Below, piece after piece: positions 1-10,457 of a stretch of 64,000 nt of DNA. Location: assembly GCA_965250245.1 (NCBI GenBank), contig OZ252296.1, forward strand, positions 5,208,001 through 5,272,000. The letters run 5' to 3'. Below the pieces are notes generated by a model. The model saw nothing but the letters and a program-made list of their open reading frames with translations, had not been told where the DNA came from and searched no databases. The DNA is from JABDIP01 sp965250245. Its GTDB lineage: Bacteria; Pseudomonadota; Alphaproteobacteria; DSM-16000; Inquilinaceae. The stretch's first letter is position 1. Each line of letters starts with the position of its first letter. The translations under genes were made by a program, and so were the position numbers.

Positions 1-198
1 CTCGGTCTGGACGAAGGCGGTGTAGCCCTTCGATGCGATGCTCACCAGCAGGAAGGCGAGCATGCCCAGCGCCGCCGCGACCGCGGCGATGCCGTAGGCC
101 TTGAACCGGCGCTCCGCGGCGTAGCGCTTGCGGAGCCGCTCAGCGGCGGCCGGCGACGTATGGATGGCGACGCGGTCTATGGCTGCGATGTCAGTCAT
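1..198 (-). CDS. pstA: Phosphate ABC transporter permease PstA, N-terminal part (cut by window edge)
   Basis: Inner-membrane permease subunit of the high-affinity phosphate importer PstSCAB. Only the first 66 codons are present; the gene continues beyond base 1. The visible part has a basic cytoplasmic stretch of about 30 residues followed by one hydrophobic segment (about residues 34-56). Its ATG overlaps the end of pstC by 8 bp, so the two permeases are translationally coupled. Identity rests mainly on position after pstS-pstC; the extended N-terminus fits the long alphaproteobacterial PstA type. Confidence 0.85.
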   Translation of the reverse strand, partial: MTDIAAIDRVAIHTSPAAAERLRKRYAAERRFKAYGIAAVAAALGMLAFLLVSIASKGYTAFVQTE

Positions 199-1573
199 AC
201 TTTTCGCGGTACTTCTGGACGATGCGCAAGGCGATCACATTCAGGCACAGGGTGATCACGAACAGCAGTAGGCCGAGCGCGAAGGCGGACAGGGTCTTGG
301 CACTGTCGAACTCCTGGTCGCCGGTCAGGTTGGTGACGATCTGAACCGTCACCGTGGTCACCGCCTCGAACGGGTTGGCGGTCAGGTTGGCGGCCAGTCC
401 GGCGGCCATGACCACGATCATGGTCTCGCCGATGGCGCGGCTGGCGGCCAGCAGAACCGCGCCGACGATGCCCGGTAGCGCCGCCGGCAGGATCACCTGG
501 CGCACCGTCTCCGACGAGGTGGCGCCCAGCGCTGCCGACCCGTCGCGCAATGATTGCGGCACCGCGTTGATCACGTCGTCGGACAGCGAGGAGACGAAGG
601 GGATGATCATGATCCCCATCACCAGCCCGGCCGCCAGCGCGCTGTTGGCGTCGACCGTCAGCCCGACCTCGAGCCCGAGGTTCCTGAGCGCCGGCGCAAC
701 GGTCAGGACAGCGAAGAAGCCGTAGACCACGGTCGGGATGCCGGCCAGGATCTCGACGATGGGCTTGACCGTGGCGCGCACCTTCTTGGGCGCGTAGTCG
801 GCCAGGTAGACGGCGGTCAGCAGGCCGATGGGCACCGCGACGATCAGGGCGATGGCACTGATCAGCATGGTGCCGGCGAAGACCGGGATCGCGCCGAACG
901 CCCCGGAGGAGCCGACCTGGTCCTCGCGGATCGCGGTCTGCGGGCTCCACTTCAGGCCGAACAGGAAGTCGAACAGCGGGTAGCGGGCGAAGAAGCGGAG
1001 GCTTTCGAAGAACAGCGAGACCACGATGCCGATCGTGGTCAGGATGGCGATGGTGGAGCAGATCACCATCAGGACGCGGATGGTCTTTTCGACCTGGTTG
1101 CGCGCCCGCATCTTCGGCGTGATCTTCTGGCGCGCCCAGTAGAGGCCGGCCAGGGCCAGCGACAGCGCCACCACCGCTTTCGCCCAGTCGGCCAGCGACC
1201 AGAGGCTCTGCAGGCGCGCCGCGGCGGCGGTGATCGCCGGGTCGTCGCTGGTGAAGCCGACCCCCCGTGCGATATTGCGGACGCTGGCCAGCAGGAGCTG
1301 GACTTCCGCCTCCGACAGGGCAGCGATGCGCTCGGCCGAGAACGAGGCGATCACCATCTGGTCGATGAAGATCGGCTGCAGGGCGATCCAGGCGACCACC
1401 ACGATCAGCGCCGGCAGCCCGCACCACAAGGCGACATAGCCGCCATAGTAGCCCGGCACCGAATGGAGATCGGCCGTCCGGCCGGACACCGTCGCGAGCG
1501 CCCGGTTCCGTCCCATTTGATAGCCGATGGCGGAGAGCGCCAGCAGCACGGTGACGAGCACGACGAAGAACAT
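191..1573 (-). CDS. pstC: Phosphate ABC transporter permease PstC
   Basis: Permease subunit of the Pst phosphate importer, 460 aa. That is longer than the roughly 320 aa of E. coli PstC, because of an N-terminal extension with extra hydrophobic segments (residues 2-20, about 50-68 and about 130-146) typical of alphaproteobacterial homologues. The C-terminal half is the binding-protein-dependent transport domain. Its cytoplasmic EAA-type loop is visible near residue 345 as GSAALGATSSETVRQVILP and would contact the ATPase PstB. It follows pstS with 119 bp between, which hold a strong hairpin, and overlaps pstA. Expected to be phosphate-starvation induced through the PHO box before pstS. Confidence 0.95.
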   Translation of the reverse strand: MFFVVLVTVLLALSAIGYQMGRNRALATVSGRTADLHSVPGYYGGYVALWCGLPALIVVVAWIALQPIFIDQMVIASFSAERIAALSEAEVQLLLASVRNIARGVGFTSDDPAITAAAARLQSLWSLADWAKAVVALSLALAGLYWARQKITPKMRARNQVEKTIRVLMVICSTIAILTTIGIVVSLFFESLRFFARYPLFDFLFGLKWSPQTAIREDQVGSSGAFGAIPVFAGTMLISAIALIVAVPIGLLTAVYLADYAPKKVRATVKPIVEILAGIPTVVYGFFAVLTVAPALRNLGLEVGLTVDANSALAAGLVMGIMIIPFVSSLSDDVINAVPQSLRDGSAALGATSSETVRQVILPAALPGIVGAVLLAASRAIGETMIVVMAAGLAANLTANPFEAVTTVTVQIVTNLTGDQEFDSAKTLSAFALGLLLFVITLCLNVIALRIVQKYREKYD

Positions 1574-1634
1574 GGCGGCCCCGCGTGGATGCGTCCTTGG
1601 CCCGGTTCACCCGGATCCTTGTCATTGGGCCTCG

Positions 1635-1665
1635 GAGGCCGGCGCCGTCGGGCGGCGCCGGCCTC
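1635..1665 (-). promoter_or_regulatory. Intercistronic hairpin between pstS and pstC
   Basis: A perfect 13-bp inverted repeat (GAGGCCGGCGCCG and its complement, 1635-1647 and 1653-1665) with a 5-nt loop lies between pstS and pstC. No T-tract follows on the minus strand, so full termination is unlikely. Such hairpins after a binding-protein gene usually protect the upstream mRNA or attenuate downstream genes, giving more PstS than permease; that role is inferred. Confidence 0.6.
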
Positions 1666-1692
1666 GTCAGCCGGTACGAACGGTGCCGTCCC

Positions 1693-2727
1693 TTACGAGC
1701 CGAACCGGCTCAGATGGATCGACTCGGCGGCCTCCATCTGGACCTTGTTGCGCTCTTCATCGGACAGCGGGATCAGGCCGCGGTCGATCAGGTAGCCCTC
1801 ATCGCCCATCGCCCGGTCGCTGGTGTATTCCGCCACGAACTCGTCGAGGCCCGGGATCACGCCGCGATGGGCGTTCTTGATGTAGACGAACAGCGGCCGC
1901 GACACCGGATAGGCGCCGTCGGCGATCGCCTCGAAGGTCGGCTCGACACCGGCGACCTGCACGCCCTGCAACACGTCGGCGTTCTGGTCGAGGAACGAGA
2001 AGCCGAAGATGCCGTAGGTGCCCGAATCGGAGGTCAGGCGCTGCACGATCAGGTTGTCGTTCTCGCCCGCCTCGATGAAGGGCCCGTCCTCGCGCATCGT
2101 CTGGCAGACGGCCTCGAAGCGGTCCTCGTTGCTGTCCTCCAGCGCGGCGATGGCGGGATACTCCTCGCAGCCGGCCTCCATGACCAACTCGACCCAGGCG
2201 TCGCGGGTGCCGGATGTCGGCGGCGGGCCGAACACGCGGATCTCGATGCTGGGCAGGTTGGTGTTGATGTCGCTCCAGCGGACATGCGGGTTGGCGACGA
2301 TCTCGCCATTCACCTCGACCTCGGCCGCCAGGGCGGCGAACAGCTCGGCCTTGGAGATGTCGAACTGGATGCCCTCGCGGGACCCGGCCATGGCGATGCC
2401 GTCATAGCCGACCAGGATTTCGGTGATGCTGTCGACGCCGTTGGCGACGCAGTTCTCGTACTCCGACGACTTCATCGCCCGGGACGCGCCGGTGACGTCC
2501 GGGAAGCTCTCGCCGACGCCGCCGCAGAAGATGCGCATGCCGCCGCCGGTGCCGGTCGACTCGACGACCGGTGCCTGGAAGCTGCCGGCGCGCGCGAACT
2601 GCTCGGCAACGGCCGTGGTGAACGGAAACACCGTCGAGGAACCGACGATGCTGATCTGATCGCGAGCCTCGGCTGCTCCGGCAATCGAAACGAAGCCGAT
2701 CGCGGCTACCGCGAGTGTCTTCTTCAT
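1693..2727 (-). CDS. pstS: Periplasmic phosphate-binding protein PstS
   Basis: Phosphate-binding component of the Pst importer, 344 aa. It has an N-terminal signal peptide ending near AGAAEA (about residue 21). The mature protein starts with the phosphate-binding loop IVGSSTVFP, followed by ESTGTGGG and later SGTRDAW and SDSGTYG, which match the ligand-contacting segments of the PBP family. It is first in the pstS-pstC-pstA run and lies 104 bp from the phoR stop; that gap holds a PHO box. Regulation by PhoB under low phosphate is the expected state. Confidence 0.95.
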   Translation of the reverse strand: MKKTLAVAAIGFVSIAGAAEARDQISIVGSSTVFPFTTAVAEQFARAGSFQAPVVESTGTGGGMRIFCGGVGESFPDVTGASRAMKSSEYENCVANGVDSITEILVGYDGIAMAGSREGIQFDISKAELFAALAAEVEVNGEIVANPHVRWSDINTNLPSIEIRVFGPPPTSGTRDAWVELVMEAGCEEYPAIAALEDSNEDRFEAVCQTMREDGPFIEAGENDNLIVQRLTSDSGTYGIFGFSFLDQNADVLQGVQVAGVEPTFEAIADGAYPVSRPLFVYIKNAHRGVIPGLDEFVAEYTSDRAMGDEGYLIDRGLIPLSDEERNKVQMEAAESIHLSRFGS

Positions 2728-2791
2728 GACTTGGACGCCTCTGAGATATGGAAATGCGCGGCGACGCTACCGCCGTCGACGACATCCATTT

Positions 2792-2820
2792 ACGACAGTT
2801 CTGTTGCAGTTTTTTGACAG
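2792..2820 (-). promoter_or_regulatory. PHO box (PhoB binding site) upstream of pstS
   Basis: Read on the minus strand, three 7-bp direct repeats at 11-bp spacing are separated by A-rich 4-mers: CTGTCAA, AAAA, CTGCAAC, AGAA, CTGTCGT, then AAAT. This matches the known PHO box (CTGTCAT-like heptamers spaced by 4 A/T-rich bases), with one extra unit. It is about 65 bp upstream of the pstS start and 12 bp after the phoR stop. Confidence 0.85.
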
Positions 2821-2831
2821 TGACGGCCGGT

Positions 2832-4301
2832 TTAATGCGCCGATTTCGCCGGCTTGCGCGCCGTCTGCCGCGCCCTTCCGCCGGATTCACGGGATTGCGG
2901 CGGGTCGGCGAAGGCCGGAAGAAAAACCGTGAATGTGGTCCCTTCGCCGACCTCGCTCTCGACCGTCAGCCGGCCGCGATGGCGGTTGACGATGTGCTTG
3001 ACGATGGCCAGGCCCAATCCGGTGCCGCCGAGCGCCCGGCTGCGCGCCGGATCGACCCGGTAGAACCGTTCGGTCAGCCGCGGCAAGTGCTCGCCGGGAA
3101 TGCCCTCGCCGCGGTCCCGGACCGACACGGCAACGCCGCGCGCAATGCCGGCGGTCGACGCCGGCCGCAAATGGATGGTGAGGTCGGTGCCGGTGCGCCC
3201 ATAGGTGATGGCGTTCGACAACAGGTTCTGGAACACCTGGGTCAGCTGGTCGGGATCGCCGGGCACCTCGGGAAGGTCGTCGGGGCCGTCGACGATGATG
3301 GTCATCTGCCGGTCCTTGGCCTTGATCTCCAGCACCGCGATCACCGTGCCGATGATGCGGCGCAGGTCGCAGCGGGCCTGGGGCGGCGTGTGCTCGTCCA
3401 GCTCGATATGCGACAGCGACAGGAGGTCGTGCACCAGCCGCGACATGCGCTCGGTCTGCTGACCCATGATCGCCAGGAAGCGGTCGCGGGCGTCGGGATC
3501 GTCGCGGGCCGGGCCGCTCAGGGTCTCAATGAAGCCCGTCAGGGCGGAAAGCGGGGTGCGCAGCTCGTGGCTGGCATTGGCGACGAAATCGGCCCGCATC
3601 TGCTCGGCGCGCTTGATCTTGGTGATGTCGTGCAGGCTGACCAGGACCGCCGGGTCCGTGGAATTGCCGCGTTCGCCATCGGTGGCGGAGGAGAACGGGC
3701 TGATATGCGCCTCGAAGACGCGCTCCACCGGCACCGGGCTGGTATAGGCGATGGTCTTGGGCTCGCCGCCGGCCAGCACCTGGTCCACCGCCGCCAGAAC
3801 CTCCGGCTGGCGCAGGACCGCCGCGAGATCGCGCCCTTCGGTGCGCGTTCCGAACAGGCGCAGTGCGGCGCCGTTGGCGCTGGCCACGGCGCGGTCGGCG
3901 GTCAGCACCAGAAGCGGATCGCCGATCACCTCCATGATGCTGCGGGCGTCGTCGAGGCGGCGTGCCTGGCCCCGGTCGTGCTGGCGCCAGCGGTGCTGCA
4001 GCTTGGCGATCAGGCCGGCGAGCCAGCGCCCTGCTTCGCCGATTGGCCGCGGCGGACGCTCCCTCTCCCCTGCCGCGGGACCCAGGCCGCGGACGTAACG
4101 CGCCAGGGTGGCCAGATCGCGAAGATAGATCGCCGCAACGAGCATGGCCGAGGCGACGATCAGGAAGATCGCCATCGCGACCGGAGGGCCGCGCCAGCCG
4201 GAGAAGGCGGCAAGGACGATGACCGCCACGATGCCGGGCCCCGCCATAAGCGCCGTCAGGGCGAGAAAGCGACCGATCGTCCCGGGCGGTATCGGCATCA
4301 C
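2832..4301 (-). CDS. phoR: Phosphate regulon sensor histidine kinase PhoR
   Basis: Membrane histidine kinase that phosphorylates PhoB when phosphate is scarce; 489 aa. Two transmembrane segments (about residues 10-33 and 41-60) are followed by a PAS domain (about 118-230). The HisKA motif ASHELRTP has the phospho-acceptor at H245. The ATPase domain shows the N box QNLLSNAITYG, G1 DRGEGIP, F box ERFYRVD and G2 GGTGLGLAI. It lies upstream of pstS on the same strand; no phoB is in the window. It begins 11 bp after the malic enzyme stop, so some read-through is possible. A second ATG one codon in is an alternative start. Confidence 0.93.
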   Translation of the reverse strand: MMPIPPGTIGRFLALTALMAGPGIVAVIVLAAFSGWRGPPVAMAIFLIVASAMLVAAIYLRDLATLARYVRGLGPAAGERERPPRPIGEAGRWLAGLIAKLQHRWRQHDRGQARRLDDARSIMEVIGDPLLVLTADRAVASANGAALRLFGTRTEGRDLAAVLRQPEVLAAVDQVLAGGEPKTIAYTSPVPVERVFEAHISPFSSATDGERGNSTDPAVLVSLHDITKIKRAEQMRADFVANASHELRTPLSALTGFIETLSGPARDDPDARDRFLAIMGQQTERMSRLVHDLLSLSHIELDEHTPPQARCDLRRIIGTVIAVLEIKAKDRQMTIIVDGPDDLPEVPGDPDQLTQVFQNLLSNAITYGRTGTDLTIHLRPASTAGIARGVAVSVRDRGEGIPGEHLPRLTERFYRVDPARSRALGGTGLGLAIVKHIVNRHRGRLTVESEVGEGTTFTVFLPAFADPPQSRESGGRARQTARKPAKSAH

Positions 4302-4312
4302 CGTGGACGGCC

Positions 4313-6634
<2,322 letters not shown>

Positions 6635-6737
6635 GGCTTTCCTCGCCTCGGTGGCGGCGGCCGAAGCAGGCCGCGCACGCGGTCAAGTGGGCCGGACAAG
6701 CGGCATCGCGTCAACCCTGGAGGCCATGTCCGGGCAC

Positions 6738-7013
6738 TTATCCACAAGCGTCGCGTGCAGCCTCCTCGCGCAGGTCCCGCTTGACGTCCTCCGGCAATGC
6801 CCGCCAGTCGGTGTCGGTCAGGGCGCCGTGCAGGGCATAGAGGGCGACCAGAGACGTTTCCCGCGGGTAGGCGAACTTCAATCGGCGATAGGCCGCGACA
6901 GCGCCCAGCCGCCGGAGCGCCGCTCCGTCGGCGACGCCCAACTCGACGAGCCGCCTTGCCGTCGCGGGGCCGAGATTGCGCAACCCGGTGAGCGCCTTTG
7001 CGGCCCCGGTCAT
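6738..7013 (-). CDS. TfoX C-terminal-domain protein
   Basis: Small protein of 91 aa resembling the C-terminal domain of TfoX/Sxy: NLGPATARRLVELGV, then VAAYRRLKFAYPRETSLVALYALHGALTDTDW split over the middle, ending in an Arg/Glu-rich helix. The helix-hairpin-helix-like start suggests nucleic-acid or protein binding. Stand-alone copies are common in alphaproteobacteria and their role is unclear. The frame stays open upstream to 7121, but the ATG at 7013 has a GGGAG ribosome site 6 nt upstream and begins right before the conserved domain, so I chose it. Confidence 0.75.
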   Translation of the reverse strand: MTGAAKALTGLRNLGPATARRLVELGVADGAALRRLGAVAAYRRLKFAYPRETSLVALYALHGALTDTDWRALPEDVKRDLREEAARDACG

Positions 7014-7140
7014 CGCCGACTCCCGGACGTTCGGCAGCGCAACATTCGGGTGGCGGAACGGCCCGCCGCGCAGGCAAATTGCGCCTTGTGAGAGCAGAGC
7101 GGAACAGCCTTGCGAATGCAACCCATCAGCGAAATCTGCC

Positions 7141-7202
7141 TTGAGCGATGGCGAGGAATCCCTAAAATACGGGACATTCCTCTAAAGGAGGAGGGGACTG
7201 CA
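7141..7202 (+). promoter_or_regulatory. Promoter and alternative-pairing leader before a short ORF
   Basis: A sigma70-like promoter is visible: TTGAGC (7141-7146), 16 bp, TAAAAT (7163-7168). Overlapping it, GAGGAATCCC (7153-7162) can pair with GGG-AC-ATTCCTC (7171-7182). The same TCCTC (7178-7182) can instead pair with GAGGA (7188-7192), which is part of the near-perfect Shine-Dalgarno AAAGGAGGAGGGG (7184-7196). If transcription begins upstream of 7153, two exclusive folds would expose or hide the ribosome site. If it begins at the promoter given here, only the second fold is in the RNA and the first repeat would be a DNA operator. Confidence 0.45.
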
Positions 7203-7241
7203 ATGATGACTCTTATCGGATTTCATATCACCGGCGGCTGA
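7203..7241 (+). CDS. Possible 12-residue leader peptide
   Basis: An ATG-ATG start 6 nt after a very strong Shine-Dalgarno opens a frame of only 12 residues (MMTLIGFHITGG) ending in TGA at 7239. I recognise no family. The ribosome site is stronger than those of most full-length genes here, which suggests the peptide or the act of translating it matters. It may be a leader peptide, a mini-protein, or chance. The next gene on this strand is the small DUF1127-like ORF 245 bp downstream. Confidence 0.35.
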   Translation: MMTLIGFHITGG

Positions 7242-7315
7242 CACGCTCGCGCCGACAGGCAGCCCTTCTGCGTCCGGACCCTGCGATCCGGCACATCCCA
7301 TAGGTTCCTGACACT

Positions 7316-7345
7316 CTTCCCGCCGACCGATTCGGTCGGGTGAAG
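7316..7345 (+). other. Hairpin between short ORF and DUF1127-like gene
   Basis: CCGACCG-ATT-CGGTCGG (7323-7339) forms a 7-bp stem, extended by pairing of CTTC (7316-7319) with GAAG (7342-7345) across a small internal irregularity. There is no T-tract. The rest of 7242-7486 shows no further gene that I can support; it is probably 5' untranslated RNA or a small RNA locus. Confidence 0.4.
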
Positions 7346-7486
7346 GCGTCTCTGCCTCTCAGTCCAGCGGGCCGTTCGCCCGCCCCAACGCAACCGAATC
7401 CGGCCGGCCTCCGGGCCCGCCGTTTCGCGTCCTTCGGCGTCGCCGGAGGGCACTTTCGTCGACCGCAAACACAGGAGAACACGGTC

Positions 7487-7657
7487 ATGTTGGTACTCTC
7501 GTTCGCACGGTTCGGTATCCGGATCCGCGACCTGTTCGATGGCGTGGCGCGTTTGGTGGCTCGGGTTCTCCCGCAGCGCCGACGGCCCCGCGGCAAACCC
7601 CTGCCGATCTTGGGGTTGAGCCCGCATCTCCGACGCGACATCGGAGTCGATCCGTGA
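7487..7657 (+). CDS. Small basic DUF1127-like protein
   Basis: A 56-aa ORF with an excellent ribosome site (AGGAGA at 7473-7478, 8 nt from ATG). The N-terminal half is an amphipathic helix; the centre is very basic (LPQRRRPRGK). The end, LGLSPHLRRDIGVDP, resembles the C-terminal signature of DUF1127 (L-x-D-x-L-x-DIG). Some DUF1127 proteins in alphaproteobacteria are small RNA-binding proteins linked to stress and small RNAs; whether that applies here is unknown. A hairpin follows directly after the stop. The frame is open further upstream to 7340, but nothing there looks coding. Confidence 0.6.
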   Translation: MLVLSFARFGIRIRDLFDGVARLVARVLPQRRRPRGKPLPILGLSPHLRRDIGVDP

Positions 7658-7662
7658 GCAGG

Positions 7663-7693
7663 GCGGGGTGGCGCCGACCTGGCGCCGCCCCGC
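7663..7693 (+). terminator. Terminator-like hairpin after DUF1127-like gene
   Basis: GCGGGGTGGCGCC (7663-7675) pairs with GGCGCCGCCCCGC (7681-7693) over 13 positions, one of them G-U, around a 5-nt loop, beginning 6 nt after the stop codon. No T-tract follows, as is common in GC-rich alphaproteobacteria. It separates this small gene from mutS. Confidence 0.6.
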
Positions 7694-7771
7694 GAATCCC
7701 GGTTTGACATCGTGCGCTGCGCACCCCGGCCTGCTAAGGTCCCGGGTCCTGCGAACCCCGGTCCATCCGCC

Positions 7772-10447
7772 GTGCCCGACAGCGCCCCGAAGACGCCGGC
7801 CAACCCGCCGGCCACGCCCATGATGAAGCAGTATCTGGAGGCCAAGGCGGCCTATCCGGATTGCCTGCTGTTCTTTCGCATGGGCGATTTCTACGAGCTG
7901 TTCATGGAGGACGCGGTCGCCGCGGCGGCCGCCCTGGACATCACCCTCACCAAGCGCGGCCGCCATGACGGCGACGACATCCCTATGGCCGGGGTGCCGG
8001 CCCATGCCCATGAGAGCTATCTGGCGCGGCTGATCCGCAAGGGTTTCCGGGTGGCGATCTGCGAGCAGGTCGAGGATCCGGCGGAGGCCAAGAAACGCGG
8101 CGGCAAGACCCTGGTGCGCCGCGACGTGATCCGGGTGGTGACGCCGGGCACGGTCACCGAGGACACCCTGCTGGAGGCCCGGTCGAACAACTTCCTTGTG
8201 GCGCTGGCCCAGGCCGGAAGCGGACTCGGCCTGGCCGCCGTCGACATCACCACCGGCGCGCTCACCGTCGAGCCGGTGACGCCGGAGCGGCTGCCGGCCG
8301 CCCTGGCGCGACTGGACCCCGGTGAGCTGCTGACGGCGGATCGGCTGGCCGAGTCCCCGGAGCTCGCCCCGCTGTTCGGCGAATGGCGCGACCGGCTGAC
8401 GGTCCAGCCGAACAGCCGCTTCGACAGCGAGAACGCCCGGAACCGGCTCCTGGCGCTCTACAAGGTCGGCACCCTGGACGCCTTCGGGCGCTTCGACCGG
8501 GCCGAGATCGCCGCCGCCGGCGCCCTGATCGACTATATCGACCTGACCCAGAAGGGCCGGCTGCCGCGCCTGGCCCCGCCGCGCCGCCTAGCCGACGGCG
8601 CGGTGATGGAGATCGACGCCGCCACGCGGCGCAACCTGGAACTCACCCGCACCCTGTCCGGCGAGCGCCAGGGCAGCCTGCTGGCGACCATCGACCGGAC
8701 GGTGACCGGCGCCGGCGCCCGTCTGCTGGCGGCCCATCTCTCCGCGCCGCTGACTGATCCGGGCGCCATCGACCGACGGCTCGACGCGGTCGGGTTCTTC
8801 GCCGAACAGGACGCCTTGCGGGCCGATCTGCGCGGCCTGTTGCGACGGGCGCCGGACCTGGAAAGGGCCCTGGGGCGTCTGGTGCTGGGCCGCGGCGGCC
8901 CGCGCGATTTGGCGGCGATCCGCGACGGGCTGGCGCAGGCGACGTCGATCCGGCAGCAGCTCTCCGAAGGCGGGCTGACGCCGCCGCCGGCCCTGGTGGT
9001 CGAGGCGACCGAAGGTCTCGGCGATCATGGCGCGCTCCACGACCGGCTTGCCGGAGCCTTGGCCGAGGAGCTGCCGGTGCTGACCCGCGATGGCGGCTTC
9101 ATCGCAGCCGGCTTTCACGCCGAGCTCGATGAGCTGCGCACGCTCCGCGACCAGTCGCGCCGGCTGATCGCCGAGCTGCAGGGGCGGTACGCCGGCGAGA
9201 CCGGCATCCAGACCCTGAAGATCCGCCACAACAACGTGCTCGGCTACTACATCGAGGTCACCCCGACCCATGCCGACAAGCTGACCCGGCCGCCGCACGA
9301 CGCCACCTTCATCCACCGCCAGACCCTGGCCAGCGCGGTGCGGTTCTCCAGCGCCGAGCTGACCCGGCTGCAGGGCGCCATCGGCGAGGCGGCGGACAAG
9401 GCGCTGGCCCTGGAGCTGGCGCTGTTCGCCGAGCTGGTCGACCTGGTGGGCCGCCAGGGCGACTCGATCGCCGAAACGGCCTGGGCCCTGGCGATGTTGG
9501 ACGTCGCCGCGGCCCATGCAGACCTCGCGGTGGACCGGCGCTATGTGCGCCCTGTGGTGAATGCGGGCACGGCGCTGGACATCGGCGGCGGCCGGCATCC
9601 GGTGGTCGAGGCGGCGCTGTCCCGGGCCGGCGACGGCGACACCTTCATCGCCAATGATTGCGCGCTGACACCGGAGAGCCGACTCTGGCTGCTGACCGGC
9701 CCCAACATGGCCGGCAAGTCGACCTTCCTGCGCCAGGTGGCGCTGATCGCCGTGATGGCGCAGATGGGCGCCTTCGTACCGGCGGATTCGGCGGAGATCG
9801 GCATCGTCGACCGGCTGTTCAGCCGGGTCGGGGCGTCGGACGATCTGGCGCGCGGCCAGTCGACCTTCATGGTCGAGATGGTCGAGGCGGCGGCGATCCT
9901 GAACCAGGCCGGCGCGCGATCCCTGGTGATCCTGGACGAGATCGGGCGCGGGACCGCCACCTTCGACGGGCTGTCGATCGCCTGGGCCGCGGTGGAGCAC
10001 CTGCACGAGGTCAACCGCTGCCGCGCCCTGTTCGCCACCCACTACCACGAGCTGACGGCGCTGGCGGCCAAGCTGGACGGCCTGTCCTGCCACTGCATGC
10101 GGGTCAAGGAATGGCAGGGCGACATCGTCTTCCTGCACGAGGTCGCGCCTGGATCCGCCGACCGCTCCTACGGCATCCATGTCGCCCGGCTGGCGGGCCT
10201 GCCGGACGCCGCGATCGCCCGTGCGACCGAGGTGCTGGAGGCGCTGGAACAGGGCGAGCAGGGCCGCAGCGTGGCGACCCTGGCCGACGACCTGCCGCTG
10301 TTCAGCGCCGCGCGCAAGGCGCCCGACCGGCCCGCCGAAGCAAAGCCCTCGGCGGTGGAAACCGCCCTGGCCGACGTCAATCCGGACGAGCTGACGCCGC
10401 GAGCGGCGCTCGATCTGCTCTACGAATTGCGGTCAAAGCTCGACTGA
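7772..10447 (+). CDS. mutS: DNA mismatch repair protein MutS
   Basis: Mismatch-recognition ATPase, 891 aa from the GTG at 7772. The N-terminal mismatch-binding domain starts with TPMMKQYLEAKAAYPDCLL and carries the Phe-x-Glu motif in RMGDFYELF. Core, lever and clamp domains follow. The ATPase domain has Walker A GPNMAGKST at about residue 643, STFMVEM, and Walker B LVILDEIGRGT. The start is uncertain: the frame is open to a GTG at 7712 and neither has a good ribosome site, but the family begins close to TPMM, favouring 7772. Full-length and apparently intact. Confidence 0.95.
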   Translation: MPDSAPKTPANPPATPMMKQYLEAKAAYPDCLLFFRMGDFYELFMEDAVAAAAALDITLTKRGRHDGDDIPMAGVPAHAHESYLARLIRKGFRVAICEQVEDPAEAKKRGGKTLVRRDVIRVVTPGTVTEDTLLEARSNNFLVALAQAGSGLGLAAVDITTGALTVEPVTPERLPAALARLDPGELLTADRLAESPELAPLFGEWRDRLTVQPNSRFDSENARNRLLALYKVGTLDAFGRFDRAEIAAAGALIDYIDLTQKGRLPRLAPPRRLADGAVMEIDAATRRNLELTRTLSGERQGSLLATIDRTVTGAGARLLAAHLSAPLTDPGAIDRRLDAVGFFAEQDALRADLRGLLRRAPDLERALGRLVLGRGGPRDLAAIRDGLAQATSIRQQLSEGGLTPPPALVVEATEGLGDHGALHDRLAGALAEELPVLTRDGGFIAAGFHAELDELRTLRDQSRRLIAELQGRYAGETGIQTLKIRHNNVLGYYIEVTPTHADKLTRPPHDATFIHRQTLASAVRFSSAELTRLQGAIGEAADKALALELALFAELVDLVGRQGDSIAETAWALAMLDVAAAHADLAVDRRYVRPVVNAGTALDIGGGRHPVVEAALSRAGDGDTFIANDCALTPESRLWLLTGPNMAGKSTFLRQVALIAVMAQMGAFVPADSAEIGIVDRLFSRVGASDDLARGQSTFMVEMVEAAAILNQAGARSLVILDEIGRGTATFDGLSIAWAAVEHLHEVNRCRALFATHYHELTALAAKLDGLSCHCMRVKEWQGDIVFLHEVAPGSADRSYGIHVARLAGLPDAAIARATEVLEALEQGEQGRSVATLADDLPLFSAARKAPDRPAEAKPSAVETALADVNPDELTPRAALDLLYELRSKLD

Positions 10448-10457
10448 CGCCGGCGCG

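Noticed and set aside
6738..6746. Perfect DnaA box TTATCCACA
   Set aside because: A single copy overlapping a stop codon, with no cluster, AT-rich region or dnaA/dnaN neighbours; not evidence for an origin.
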